A stretch of DNA of 64,000 nt, taken from NCBI GenBank assembly GCA_002838945.1, contig PGXB01000031.1:1-64000 (forward strand), written 5' to 3'. The notes under the pieces are model-generated. The model was not told the DNA's origin. It saw only the letters and a list, made by a program, of their open reading frames with translations, and made no database searches. Source of the DNA: a candidate division Zixibacteria bacterium HGW-Zixibacteria-1. GTDB lineage: Bacteria > Zixibacteria > MSB-5A5 > GN15 > PGXB01. The first letter of the stretch is position 1, and the number at the start of each line of letters is the position of its first letter. Shown in pieces: positions 17,819 through 26,628 of the stretch. The position numbers were made by a program, and so were the translations under genes.

Positions 17819-17846
17819 TTGACTTTATTGTGCGGCGCACTATATT
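17819..17846 (+). promoter_or_regulatory. Promoter with palindromic spacer, PHA regulator gene
   Basis: -35 TTGACT (17819-17824), 16-base spacer, -10 TATATT (17841-17846), 26 bases before the ATG. The spacer contains GTGCGGCGCAC, an inverted repeat GTGC/GCAC. Nearly the same -35, spacer and -10 recur at 45465-45492. A repressor or MerR-like site between the boxes is possible. Confidence 0.65.
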
Positions 17847-17872
17847 ATTAGTATCTGAAGCGTATAACTGTT

Positions 17873-18472
17873 ATGAGAATAATCAAGCGATATAAGAACC
17901 GGCGCCTCTATGATACCGAGCGAAAAGAGTATATTACGCATAATGAGCTGCGTCATATCATTCGCTCGCGAATGCCGTTTCAGATAGTGGACAGCGAAAG
18001 CGAGGCGGATATAACGCTGGCCGTCCTGAGCCAGCTTCTGGTCGGAGAAGTGCGCCGGTGGGAGGATATTAAAGAATCGAAGGATGTTTTAATCGAAGTA
18101 ATAAATAGAGGAGGTGAAAAGTCTATGTCGATTTTGAAAAACACATTCCTGGCCTCAATTGGTATTTACAATGTGACCAAGAAAAAAGCCGAGGAGATTA
18201 TTGATTCGCTGATCAAGGCAGGGGATATCTCCAAGTCGGACCGCAAGCAGGCCATTATGGAACTTCTGGATCGGGCCGAGGAATCGACCGGCAAAATGAA
18301 GGATAAGATCGTTAAGGAGACGTCAGGGATCCAGAAAGAGGCCGGCAAAGTTCTCGACAAGATCAAAAAGGCGGTCGATAACATGCCGCAGAAGAAAATC
18401 ATGGCGGAACTGGAGCGCCTTAATAAGAAGGTTGACGAACTTAATCAGAAGCTTGAAAAAAAGGGCAAATAG
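17873..18472 (+). CDS. PHA accumulation regulator-like DNA-binding domain fused to phasin-like coiled coil
   Basis: 199 residues. Residues 1-62 match the PHB/PHA accumulation regulator DNA-binding domain: IKRYKNRRLYDTE, then EYITHNELRHII. Residues about 80-199 are a long Lys/Glu-rich amphipathic region (VTKKKAEEIIDSLIKAG, then repeated helices to LNQKLEKKGK) resembling phasin/PhaF-like granule proteins. A link with polyhydroxyalkanoate granules is the family expectation, yet no PHA synthase is in the window. ATG at 17873 has no strong ribosome site. Ends at a good terminator (18495-18521). Confidence 0.8.
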   Translation: MRIIKRYKNRRLYDTERKEYITHNELRHIIRSRMPFQIVDSESEADITLAVLSQLLVGEVRRWEDIKESKDVLIEVINRGGEKSMSILKNTFLASIGIYNVTKKKAEEIIDSLIKAGDISKSDRKQAIMELLDRAEESTGKMKDKIVKETSGIQKEAGKVLDKIKKAVDNMPQKKIMAELERLNKKVDELNQKLEKKGK

Positions 18473-18494
18473 AAAAGCCCCGATATTTTTTATA

Positions 18495-18521
18495 AAATGG
18501 CAGATTCTCTGCCATTTTTTT
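18495..18521 (+). terminator. Terminator of the PHA regulator gene
   Basis: Stem AAATGGCAGA (18495-18504) / TCTGCCATTT (18508-18517), 3-base loop, followed by T's. It separates this gene from rlmN. Confidence 0.8.
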
Positions 18522-18587
18522 ATATCTTGATCGTAATCAGTCACGAAATATTTTGAAAAACGGCCTTTCGGCCTTAAATTGCTATTT

Positions 18588-19637
18588 ATGGAAAAAACAA
18601 ATCTTCTCGGCGTCTCTCTCTCCGAACTGGGACAAATGATGATGGAGATGGGGGAGAAGGAATATAAGAGTCGCCAGCTTTTTAAATGGTTCTACAATCT
18701 GCTTGAAAGCGATTTTGAGCGGATGACCGATTTGTCGGTAAAATTGAGAAAAAAGCTGTCCAAGAGATATTTTTTCAAGGGCCTGGATGCGGCTGATGTG
18801 GCGGTATCATCGGACGGCACGGAGAAGTACTTATTTCGGCTGTCCGACGGAAAATTGATTGAGTCGGTGCTTATTCCGGACGGGCAGAAGCGGACGGTAT
18901 GTATTTCCAGCCAGGCGGGATGCCCGCTTAAATGTTCTTTTTGTGCCACCGGCTTGATGGGCTTCGGCCGCGATCTGACGGTCGGGGAGATTATCGGGCA
19001 GTTGCTTTTTTTGAGACAGAAGTACGGCGAAGAGGCTTTCCGCAATATTGTTTTTATGGGCATGGGTGAGCCGCTGCTCAATTATGAGAATGTCATCAAA
19101 TCGGTCGAAATAATTTCTTCGGAACTGGGGCTGTCGGTCTCGGCCAAGAAAATTACGATATCGACGGTCGGTATTGTGCCGCAGATTTACGCGCTGGCTG
19201 ACTCGGATCTGAAGGTCAACCTGGCGATTTCATTGCATGCGGCCGATGATGATAAACGGCGGAAAATCATGCCGATCGCGCGGAAATACGGTCTTGACGA
19301 ATTAATGAAAGCGGTCCGATATTTCGCCGACCAGCGAAAAAAGAGGGTGACTTTCGAGTATATTCTATTCAAGGATTTCAATGATTCGACCGGGGATGCC
19401 GACACGCTGGCGCAATTAATCAAAGGAATTCCTTGCAAAATCAATATTCTTGCATATAATCCAATAGATAATCTGCCTTATAAACGTCCTTCGGAGGAAG
19501 AGGTCGATAATTTCGGGAAGTACCTGTACCCTCTGGCTCCGGCGGTTACGGTTCGCAAGAGCCGCGGGCTTGACATTGCCGCCGCCTGTGGTCAACTGGC
19601 CGGCAAGGCACAACATTTTGAGGAGGACATGAGTTAA
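18588..19637 (+). CDS. rlmN: Dual-specificity rRNA/tRNA adenine-C2 methyltransferase RlmN
   Basis: 349 residues. Radical-SAM enzyme that methylates C2 of A2503 in 23S rRNA and of A37 in some tRNAs. The 4Fe-4S ligands are the three Cys of GCPLKCSFCATG; FMGMGEPL, ISTVGIVP and NLAISLHA follow in family order; the C-terminal Cys in AAACGQLA is the methyl-carrying site. ATG at 18588 is used (TTG at 18579 is in frame); no clear ribosome site. The stop overlaps the next gene's ATG (TAATG), so the downstream exported protein is translationally coupled. Confidence 0.95.
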   Translation: MEKTNLLGVSLSELGQMMMEMGEKEYKSRQLFKWFYNLLESDFERMTDLSVKLRKKLSKRYFFKGLDAADVAVSSDGTEKYLFRLSDGKLIESVLIPDGQKRTVCISSQAGCPLKCSFCATGLMGFGRDLTVGEIIGQLLFLRQKYGEEAFRNIVFMGMGEPLLNYENVIKSVEIISSELGLSVSAKKITISTVGIVPQIYALADSDLKVNLAISLHAADDDKRRKIMPIARKYGLDELMKAVRYFADQRKKRVTFEYILFKDFNDSTGDADTLAQLIKGIPCKINILAYNPIDNLPYKRPSEEEVDNFGKYLYPLAPAVTVRKSRGLDIAAACGQLAGKAQHFEEDMS

Positions 19638-21028
19638 TGATGCGTGTAATCAGGAATGTGACAGTCTGCATGATCTTTTTCATCCTGGCGCCGGGGCTGT
19701 TTGCTTCTCAATTTGAAGTCAGTGATTTAAAAGTATCCGGAATGCAGTGGGGGCCGCAAAAAATCACTGCCGTATTAACCAGCCATGAACTCGACTATAA
19801 ATTTATACATGCCGAGGCAAAGGTCATTTTCTCGGGCCAGTCCCAGGAGACCAGCCGGCATTCGAAGGCGAATTTCATCATTGGCCCGGATACGACATTT
19901 CCGCTGGATATTCCAATCAGGATACCGGGCGGATTCGGCAAGGGCGTGGTGCAAGTCGCAATATATGATGTCGTCGATACGCTGGATAATACTCTGCCCA
20001 GGCAGTTAATCTTCAGCACGGATATTCCGCTTAATATGGAAGTTCCTGCTCCGGTGGCGAATCTGGTGCATACCGGCATTCAGATCCCCTTATTTGTCGA
20101 GCAATCGGAAGTCTTCGACAATCTTTTCAACCGGCTGATTCTCCTGCAGCTTCAAAGAGGTCAGAATATCAAGGACATCGCCGCGGCATTCAATACCGAT
20201 CCCGGCTTTGTCAAGCAGACGGTTACCGACCTGATCGGGTTGAACTACATTAAGCAGGAAAACAATGTTTTCAAGCCGAACGTGGCGGTCATCGATACCG
20301 ATAAGGCGGCCGCCTTGAAGGAACTGGCGTCGCCTGCGATCAATAACCTGTATGACATAATTATGGCCAATCTGCCGGCCTTTGATGACGAAATTAAAGA
20401 AATGGTTCAGCAGGGTAAGATGACGGGCGATCCCAATGATCTCTTCGACGGCGCTTCGGTGCTGTATCATCAGCACCCGGTCATAACGGCCATTTCTCTC
20501 TGGGATAGAATCGGAAAGAGTTTTCTCAATAACGGCGCGCCGTTTTCCGGTTACAGGAGACTCGGATTGTGCGATGTCGAGATCGGCGACTTTATGTATC
20601 TGGTGGTCGGCGATTCGACATATTCGACGAAGACTTTTTATTTTTATGATAATGATCCCCAGGGAAAGAAATTTGTCAGCGGTGTGGTCGATTCTTACGT
20701 GACCTGCAGTCCGCAGCTTAAAGCCGGCGGCAGGTATCCGATCAATTCGATGTTTGCGCAGGACCGGCAGCCGTTGTACTATACTTATAATGATGTCAAG
20801 TGCAATGAGGCCCTGACGGTGCTGGAACAGGGCATCCCGGCCTATATCGAAACGCTTCGCACCAGCTTCAACAATATCTGGGGCGGCAATGCCAATGATC
20901 CGGCGGCCAAGAGCGCCCGCTACTGGTTCTGGAGTTATGTGGCGGAAAAGCTGATTGATAAATTCGAAAAAGACGGGAAGATAAAACCGGAAGCTAATCT
21001 TTACATTTTTCAAATAGTGGATTATTAA
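19637..21028 (+). CDS. Exported protein of unknown function with internal winged-helix-like segment
   Basis: 463 residues with a signal peptide (MMRVIRNVTVCMIFFILAPGLFA). The N-terminal third is beta-rich. Residues about 170-215 (LQLQRGQNIKDIAAAFNTD then GFVKQTVTDLIGLNYI) read like a helix-turn-helix or winged helix, odd for an exported protein. The C-terminal half has two Cys and many aromatics. No family recognised. Coupled to rlmN by the TAATG overlap and followed after 2 bases by a small lipoprotein gene, so the two may act together in the envelope. Confidence 0.75.
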   Translation: MMRVIRNVTVCMIFFILAPGLFASQFEVSDLKVSGMQWGPQKITAVLTSHELDYKFIHAEAKVIFSGQSQETSRHSKANFIIGPDTTFPLDIPIRIPGGFGKGVVQVAIYDVVDTLDNTLPRQLIFSTDIPLNMEVPAPVANLVHTGIQIPLFVEQSEVFDNLFNRLILLQLQRGQNIKDIAAAFNTDPGFVKQTVTDLIGLNYIKQENNVFKPNVAVIDTDKAAALKELASPAINNLYDIIMANLPAFDDEIKEMVQQGKMTGDPNDLFDGASVLYHQHPVITAISLWDRIGKSFLNNGAPFSGYRRLGLCDVEIGDFMYLVVGDSTYSTKTFYFYDNDPQGKKFVSGVVDSYVTCSPQLKAGGRYPINSMFAQDRQPLYYTYNDVKCNEALTVLEQGIPAYIETLRTSFNNIWGGNANDPAAKSARYWFWSYVAEKLIDKFEKDGKIKPEANLYIFQIVDY

Positions 21029-21030
21029 TA

Positions 21031-21435
21031 ATGAGTATCTCAAGACGTACGATTGTTTTGATTGCAATTTCCATGTTATTGATAGCGCTTGGGTGTGACG
21101 AGAAGGCACCGCCTCGCGATGAGATTCCGATTATCAAGAATTTTCTGGCCAAATTCGAGCAGGCGGTCAAAGATTACAATGCGGCGCTGATCGATTCCAT
21201 GACCATTGCCGAGGCGTATGATGAGGGATACAATTCGACCAAAATACTCGAGGACATATATCAGGGCCGCGATGCCTTCTATACTTTCGGCAACAGGAAT
21301 TTCGATTACACCAAAAATAAAGCCATCGTGCAATTCAGTATTCTGGCGGACAGTACCGACGGCGGCCGTCCGGTGGAGATGACCCTGGTCAAGATACACA
21401 AGCAATGGTACCTGAAGCGATTTGATTTGAAATAA
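21031..21435 (+). CDS. Small predicted lipoprotein
   Basis: 134 residues. Signal ending in lipobox LIALGC (Cys at about 22). The rest is alpha/beta with a final KIHKQWYLKRFDL; this length and ending resemble NTF2-like/SnoaL or DUF4878-type lipoproteins, a tentative match. Starts 2 bases after the exported protein's stop, so certainly co-transcribed. Ends at a strong bidirectional terminator. Confidence 0.7.
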   Translation: MSISRRTIVLIAISMLLIALGCDEKAPPRDEIPIIKNFLAKFEQAVKDYNAALIDSMTIAEAYDEGYNSTKILEDIYQGRDAFYTFGNRNFDYTKNKAIVQFSILADSTDGGRPVEMTLVKIHKQWYLKRFDLK

Positions 21436-21466
21436 AAAAAGCCCGCCATCCGGCGGGCTTTTTTAT
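21433..21466. terminator. Bidirectional terminator between lipoprotein gene and ctpA
   Basis: GCCCGCC (21441-21447) / GGCGGGC (21452-21458), flanked by seven A's and by six T's. It serves the plus-strand lipoprotein gene and the convergent minus-strand protease gene. Confidence 0.9.
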
Positions 21467-21478
21467 CACTAATAATTT

Positions 21479-23347
21479 TTAATTTTCATCGGGGGCCTTG
21501 CGTCCGTAATCACGGCCCGCTTCAAAAATCTTGGAATACTCCGATTTGTTTTTCAGCAGTTCGACCGCTTTAAGAATGCCGGGATCAGTCTTGAGAATAA
21601 CGTCCTCGTAAACGGCCCGCTGGCCGCCGATCTTGGACACGATTTCCCGCTTGATGGCCTTCCGGATATAATCAATCGATTTGGTAAAGTCGGCTTCTTT
21701 TTCCTTCTCTACCAGACCGGAGAATTCAGTCAGGGCGCCGGAGAAAAGATCGTCCTTTTTTTCTTCATCGACGATTTTCTTCATCTCATCCAGCGAAACC
21801 TCCAAAGCGGTTTTATAGGCGAAATCTTTTTCTTTAATGTACGATCTGAAGTCATTCACGATATCATCGGTGACGACAATGTTACGGGTCGCATCGGGAT
21901 GCTCCGCTACGTACTTGACAGCGAAGTCAAAGAACATCGTCTTTCTTTCGAGGTTAATCTCGATCGGTTCATAGGGGCGGGCCTCATCGACCTCGAGATC
22001 GGGAAGGATTCCGCCGCCGCCATAGACGGTTCGTCCGGCGTTGGTGTAAAAAACTTCTTTATCGGACAATTTTACAGTATCGGTAACGACCGTATCGACT
22101 TCCGGTTCCATGTCGTCCAGACCGGCATGCATATCACCCTTCTTTTCGACTTCCGGTTTCTGAATACAGCGGCCCGAAGGGATATAGTATCGGGCGGTGG
22201 TCAGCTTGAGGTGATTATCATCATCGTCGCCGACCGGGAAAAGCTGCTGGACGAGGCCTTTGCCATAAGTACGATGTCCCATTATGACACCGCGGTCCCA
22301 GTCCTGGATGGCGCCGGCAACGATTTCGGAAGCGGAAGCGGTTCCTTCATCAACCAGCATCACCAGCGGTTTTTCCGGGAAGAGGGTGGTGTCAAGACCG
22401 GTGGTGGCGCCGTTCATCCCGGAATAATATCTTTTTTCGGAGCCGGGGAACTGGCCCTTGGAATAAACGACCAATCGCCCGTCCTGCATAAAAAGACCGG
22501 CCACCTGAACCGCCTGTTGGAGCAGTCCGCCGCCATTGGAGCGCAGGTCGAAAATCAAACCATCCACATTCTGTTTCTTAAGGTCCGAAATGGCATCAAT
22601 CAATTCATTGGTGGTCTCTTCGGCAAAGCGTGAAAGCCTGACATAACCGATATTGGTACCTTCGACGACACCGTAATAGTTCACTGATTTAAGTTCGATG
22701 ACGGCTCGTTCGACGTCGAAGTCAAGCGGGCTGGCCAGACCCGGGCGCATAATCGTGAGATTGACTTTTGTTCCGGCCGTTCCGCGCATGAGTTTGGAGG
22801 CGTCGGAAGTGGTCATTTTGTAGGTGGATTCGCCGTCGATGGCACGAATCTGGTCGCCCGGATGCAATCCCATGTTATATGCGGGGGTGCCTTCCATTGG
22901 AGTGACGACAATTATATAGTCATCACGGGAATCTATTTCCATCCCGAGGCCTTCATATTTGCCGTGAGTGCTTTCCATCAGCCGGTCATACGACTGCTTT
23001 TCCATCAAAACGGAGAAACGATCCAGATTCTGAAGCATGCCTTCGATTCCGGCATTGATCAAATCTTTGGTGTCAACTTCTTCCATATACCGGTTTTTGA
23101 TATCATAAACGACACTGTTCAATTTCCGAATTTCCTTAAGCAGGGTTTCCCGGGAATCCACGGGCTCAACTTCTGATCCCCCGGCGGCGGTTTCATCATC
23201 GACATTGATTTTGACCGTATCCGCAAAAATCCAGTTATTCGAAGCGGTGGCACGGTTTCCCTGATAAGCTTCTCCGGAACCGACAGCCCAGATCAGACCG
23301 AGCATGAATGCCGTCAGAGATATGATCAAAAGTGAGAATCTTTTCAT
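21479..23347 (-). CDS. C-terminal processing protease (S41)
   Basis: 622 residues, longer than a typical CtpA (about 430-550). Signal peptide or anchor at 1-25, PDZ domain at about 105-190 (YEGLGMEI ... GLHPGDQIRAIDG) and the S41 core with DLRSNGGG, the nucleophile segment GTASASEIVAG (Ser338 or Ser340) and the base Lys of HRTYGKGLVQ. The C-terminal ~180 residues are helical and charged. It trims or degrades periplasmic proteins from the C-terminus. ATG at 23347 has GGAGG 8 bases upstream; the frame continues to a TTG at 23380 without support. Own promoter at 23379-23406. Confidence 0.92.
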   Translation of the reverse strand: MKRFSLLIISLTAFMLGLIWAVGSGEAYQGNRATASNNWIFADTVKINVDDETAAGGSEVEPVDSRETLLKEIRKLNSVVYDIKNRYMEEVDTKDLINAGIEGMLQNLDRFSVLMEKQSYDRLMESTHGKYEGLGMEIDSRDDYIIVVTPMEGTPAYNMGLHPGDQIRAIDGESTYKMTTSDASKLMRGTAGTKVNLTIMRPGLASPLDFDVERAVIELKSVNYYGVVEGTNIGYVRLSRFAEETTNELIDAISDLKKQNVDGLIFDLRSNGGGLLQQAVQVAGLFMQDGRLVVYSKGQFPGSEKRYYSGMNGATTGLDTTLFPEKPLVMLVDEGTASASEIVAGAIQDWDRGVIMGHRTYGKGLVQQLFPVGDDDDNHLKLTTARYYIPSGRCIQKPEVEKKGDMHAGLDDMEPEVDTVVTDTVKLSDKEVFYTNAGRTVYGGGGILPDLEVDEARPYEPIEINLERKTMFFDFAVKYVAEHPDATRNIVVTDDIVNDFRSYIKEKDFAYKTALEVSLDEMKKIVDEEKKDDLFSGALTEFSGLVEKEKEADFTKSIDYIRKAIKREIVSKIGGQRAVYEDVILKTDPGILKAVELLKNKSEYSKIFEAGRDYGRKAPDEN

Positions 23348-23378
23348 TCCATTGACCTCCAATTTGATGCCATAAGGC

Positions 23379-23406
23379 AATCTATCTTATTTATAACTAT
23401 TGTCAA
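23379..23406 (-). promoter_or_regulatory. Promoter for the S41 protease gene
   Basis: Minus strand: perfect -35 TTGACA (23401-23406), 16-base spacer, -10 TAGATT (4/6, 23379-23384), 32 bases before the ATG at 23347. Confidence 0.5.
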
Positions 23407-23775
23407 GCAAGATAGGCACCATATTACTGCTCTATCTTCTTGTATTTTTAACATTTATAAGGCACAATTGGTTTCACTTTTTATTGCGGGTCCCTCAATA
23501 AATATAAATCATTGCGATATTTGATATTGCAGCCGTGTCCGAGCAACGGGTATAAATCTTATAATAAAACAATGGAAAATGCACCATATAAAATGGATTA
23601 TCCTGTTGCCGGACAATGAAAAATTCAAATATTATGCAATGATCTGCAGAAATATTGTTCAATCCCTTATCATATATTAGTTGTTTTGTATGGAGAAACG
23701 GCGTTGACATAGCCTTCGGGCATGCCTATCTTGGAATCCTTTAAGGTTCGGCAGTATGAAACAAAGGTTATATAA
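23407..23775. other. AT-rich intergenic region, no gene seen
   Basis: About 370 AT-rich bases between the divergent ctpA and HAD-phosphatase genes. An open frame on the minus strand (23495-23710) lacks a ribosome site and a recognisable family, so it is not called. No RNA gene or repeat recognised. It should hold the plus-strand promoter for the HAD gene. Confidence 0.4.
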
Positions 23776-24420
23776 ATGAACTTGAACGGCATAAAAAACC
23801 TCATTTTTGATCTTGACGGGACGCTTATTGATTCATCCGAAGGAGTTATTGAAGCGACCAATTACGGGCTTCGGTTACTCGGCGAGGAAGAGAGATCGGG
23901 GCCGGAAATCAGGAAATATATCGGTTATCCCCTCGAGGACATGTTTCGCGCTTTCTCGATCGGATCATATTCCGAGTTCTGGAAACATTTCCAGGAAAAA
24001 GCGAAAGAGACAGTGGTGGCTTCGGCAGTGCCGCTGGATGGTGTCGATCATGTAATTCGGGAACTGTCGAAACGCGGCTACAAAATGGCCATAGGAACGA
24101 CCAAGATTCGGATTCATATTGAGAAAATCCTTCGCAAGCATAACTGGCAGGACATTTTTCATTTTTATGCCGGGGCCGATGATGTCGTGAAGGTCAAGCC
24201 GAATCCGGAAGTTTTTATCAAGCTGCTCAGGGAGATGTCCGGAAATTCGAATGATACGGTGGTAATCGGCGACACCGCCAATGATGTCTTTGCCGCGCGC
24301 GGCGCCTCATTGCCGGTTATGGCGGTCCACTCGCCATTCGGCATGGATGGCGACCTGGAGGCCAGCCGGCCGGACATGATAATCGAAAGTCTTGCCGAGT
24401 TGCTGACAATCCTTAAATAG
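23776..24420 (+). CDS. HAD-family phosphatase (phosphoglycolate phosphatase-like)
   Basis: 214 residues. HAD motif I FDLDGTLIDSS (nucleophile Asp at about 12), helical cap (about 20-85), motif II IGTTK, motif III Lys in VKVKPNPE and motif IV VIGDTANDVFAA. This arrangement is the Gph/PpaX/YjjG branch, which removes phosphate from 2-phosphoglycolate, pyrophosphate or nucleotides; the substrate cannot be chosen. AAAGG precedes the ATG. The DNA glycosylase gene starts 18 bases after its stop, so they are probably co-transcribed, which would fit repair of oxidised or damaged sugar products. Confidence 0.88.
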   Translation: MNLNGIKNLIFDLDGTLIDSSEGVIEATNYGLRLLGEEERSGPEIRKYIGYPLEDMFRAFSIGSYSEFWKHFQEKAKETVVASAVPLDGVDHVIRELSKRGYKMAIGTTKIRIHIEKILRKHNWQDIFHFYAGADDVVKVKPNPEVFIKLLREMSGNSNDTVVIGDTANDVFAARGASLPVMAVHSPFGMDGDLEASRPDMIIESLAELLTILK

Positions 24421-24438
24421 TATCCGGATAATATTGTA

Positions 24439-25341
24439 ATGGCCAGGGCGAAAATCGAGATTAATCCGCCGTTCGACATGAAACTGTCGTTGAAGTTTGC
24501 CACCGCCTGCCGTTTCGAATCAGAGGCCGATTGCGCCGAGGGCCGCTTTCATCGGATGATCAATATTGCCGGAACGCCGGTGCTTCTGACTATTACCACT
24601 GCCGGCCCTATCGAAAAACCGACCGGGACAGTCGAGTGGTCCTTTCCTGAAGGCGGGGTTGTGGATAAAAAAGAAGTCCTGAAACTGGCGCGGCATATCA
24701 TTTCATCCAGTCTGGATCTGGGGCCGTTTTATAAACTGGCATCAAAGTCAGGGCGCATGCAAAGTGTCATCAACAGGTTCCGTGGATTAAAACCGATCCT
24801 GACGCCCAGTATCTTTGAATCGGCGGCGTGGGCCATAATGGGACAGCAGGTGAATCTTAACTTTGCCTACACACTTAAGATGAGAGTCACCCAAAAGTAT
24901 GGGCGAGTTATAAGCATCAATGGCCGGGACTATTCCTTATTCCCCGAGCCCGAGAAGTTTCTTAAGGCGACTGTAAGTCAATTGCGGGGGATGCAGTTCT
25001 CGAACCGCAAGGCGGAATACCTGCTGGGTCTGTCGAAAGCAGTTGCCGAAGGAAATTTGGAGCTTGAAAAATCAGGGGAGTTGGATTATAATGAGGCCCT
25101 GAATGATTTATTGGCTATTCGCGGTGTCGGTATCTGGTCGGCAAATTATATTTTGATGAGGGGCGCCGGGCATGCGGACTGTCTGCCATTAGGTGATTCA
25201 GGTCTGCATCGGGCCGTTAAAAATATGTATAAGCTTAAAAATAATCCGACTCATGAAAAGGTGGAGAAGCTGGCCGGGCCGTTTGCACCATTCAGGTCCT
25301 TATACACTCTTTATTTATGGTATTCGCTATTAGACGAATGA
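24439..25341 (+). CDS. DNA glycosylase, AlkA/OGG-type HhH-GPD family
   Basis: 300 residues. N-terminal beta domain like AlkA/OGG1 (about 1-90), then the helical core. The helix-hairpin-helix is LLAIRGVGIWSANYI at about 226-240, followed by the catalytic Asp253 in LPLGDSGL. Segment SAAWAIMGQQVNL matches the family's I-x-x-Q-Q-V helix. It excises damaged bases, most likely 3-methyladenine-type lesions; an OGG-like role is less likely because the catalytic Lys before the GPD motif is not evident. Follows the HAD gene closely. Confidence 0.85.
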   Translation: MARAKIEINPPFDMKLSLKFATACRFESEADCAEGRFHRMINIAGTPVLLTITTAGPIEKPTGTVEWSFPEGGVVDKKEVLKLARHIISSSLDLGPFYKLASKSGRMQSVINRFRGLKPILTPSIFESAAWAIMGQQVNLNFAYTLKMRVTQKYGRVISINGRDYSLFPEPEKFLKATVSQLRGMQFSNRKAEYLLGLSKAVAEGNLELEKSGELDYNEALNDLLAIRGVGIWSANYILMRGAGHADCLPLGDSGLHRAVKNMYKLKNNPTHEKVEKLAGPFAPFRSLYTLYLWYSLLDE

Positions 25342-25469
25342 AATATTAGAGTATAATCAGTGCATTTAGAAACAATGCTGTGAACTAATTACATCGAGGG
25401 ACGTAAACAACAATTAGCGCCTGTAATAAACTCGAGGGCGCAGTTTAATAAATATAAAAAGGAGTCATG

Positions 25470-26570
25470 ATGGATATTAGAGTGCAGAATCTTGCAAAGG
25501 TTATTGTGCATTACTCGCTTGGAATCAAGCCGGGGCAGTTGTTCAAGATCAAGGCGGAGCCGGTCGCGGTGCCGCTGGTCAAAGCGGTATATGATGAAGC
25601 CCTGAAGATCGGCGCCAATGTATATACGGATATCCGATTGATTGAGCTCGACGAACTTTTCTTCAAGAATGGAAACGACGATCAATTGAAATATATTTCT
25701 CCCGTCCGTGAATTCGAAATCGAGAAAATTGATGCTTATCTGGGTATCTGGGCCACGACCAATACCAAGTATCTCAGCGGCATCGATCCCAAGCGCCAGC
25801 AGATATTCGGCAAGGCCAATGAAAAATATATGAACCGGTTCTTTGCGCGGGCCGCAAGCGGCGAGCTGCACTGGGCCGGGACGCAGTATCCGACCGAAGC
25901 TCATGCCCAGGATGCCGAGATGTCGCTGCATGATTATGAGGAGTTCGTTTACCGCGCGGGTCATCTTTATGATGATGACCCGGTGGCTTTCTGGAAGGGC
26001 ATGGAAAAGGAACAGCAGCGGCTGATCGAAATTCTCGATCGGGCCGAGCAGATTCATTTGAAGGCCGATGGAACCGATTTGAAGCTGGGTGTTAAAGGGC
26101 GCAAGTGGATCAACTGCTGCGGCAAGGAGAATTTCCCCGATGGTGAAATATTTACCACGCCGATCGAGGATTCGGTCAACGGAACGATAAAATATACTTT
26201 CCCTGCCTTTATGGCCGGACGCGAGGCCGATGGTGTGGTCTTCACTTTCAAAGACGGCAAAGTGATCAAGGCTACGGCGGAGAAGAACGAGGAGTTCCTG
26301 CTGGCGATGCTTGACACCGATGAAGGCGCGCGTCGCCTGGGCGAGTTCGCTATCGGGACCAACTACGAGATTGCCAAGTTCACCCGGAACACCCTATTCG
26401 ATGAAAAGATCGGCGGAACCTGTCACCTGGCGGTCGGCGCCGCTTATCCCGAAACCGGCGGGGTCAATCGCTCCGGCATTCACTGGGACATGGTCTGCGA
26501 CCTGAAGAAGGGCGGCGAGATTGCTGCCGACGGCAAGGTCTTTTACAAAGATGGCAAGTTTACGATTTAA
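25470..26570 (+). CDS. M29-family aminopeptidase
   Basis: 366 residues, normal for M29 (thermophilic aminopeptidase/AmpS/PepS). N-domain begins VQNLAKVIVHYSLGIKPGQ, typical of the family. Metal-binding parts toward the C-terminus: LGEFAIGTN, GTCHLAVGAAYPETGG and SGIHWDMVCDL. A cytoplasmic two-metal exopeptidase with broad specificity is expected. GGAG lies 5 bases before the ATG at 25470; another ATG directly in front (25467) is only 2 bases from GGAG. Ends at a terminator. Confidence 0.92.
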   Translation: MDIRVQNLAKVIVHYSLGIKPGQLFKIKAEPVAVPLVKAVYDEALKIGANVYTDIRLIELDELFFKNGNDDQLKYISPVREFEIEKIDAYLGIWATTNTKYLSGIDPKRQQIFGKANEKYMNRFFARAASGELHWAGTQYPTEAHAQDAEMSLHDYEEFVYRAGHLYDDDPVAFWKGMEKEQQRLIEILDRAEQIHLKADGTDLKLGVKGRKWINCCGKENFPDGEIFTTPIEDSVNGTIKYTFPAFMAGREADGVVFTFKDGKVIKATAEKNEEFLLAMLDTDEGARRLGEFAIGTNYEIAKFTRNTLFDEKIGGTCHLAVGAAYPETGGVNRSGIHWDMVCDLKKGGEIAADGKVFYKDGKFTI

Positions 26571-26587
26571 TGCCTTGATTCAGGCAA

Positions 26588-26620
26588 ATAAAAAGCCCCG
26601 TCGCATGACAGGGCTTTTTT
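26588..26620. terminator. Bidirectional terminator between M29 peptidase and second subtilisin
   Basis: AAAAAGCCC / GGGCTTTTTT outer arms with inner GTC-GCAT-GAC; one C/A mismatch. T-rich on both strands, between convergent genes. Confidence 0.85.
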
Positions 26621-26628
26621 CTTGCAAA

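Noticed and set aside
20090-21109. 339-codon open frame on the minus strand
   Set aside because: Antisense to the exported protein with signal peptide and tight coupling to rlmN; composition (Arg/Ile/His-rich) is that of a shadow frame.
23495-23710. 71-codon open frame on the minus strand in an AT-rich gap
   Set aside because: No ribosome site and low-complexity aromatic composition, as expected by chance in AT-rich sequence.
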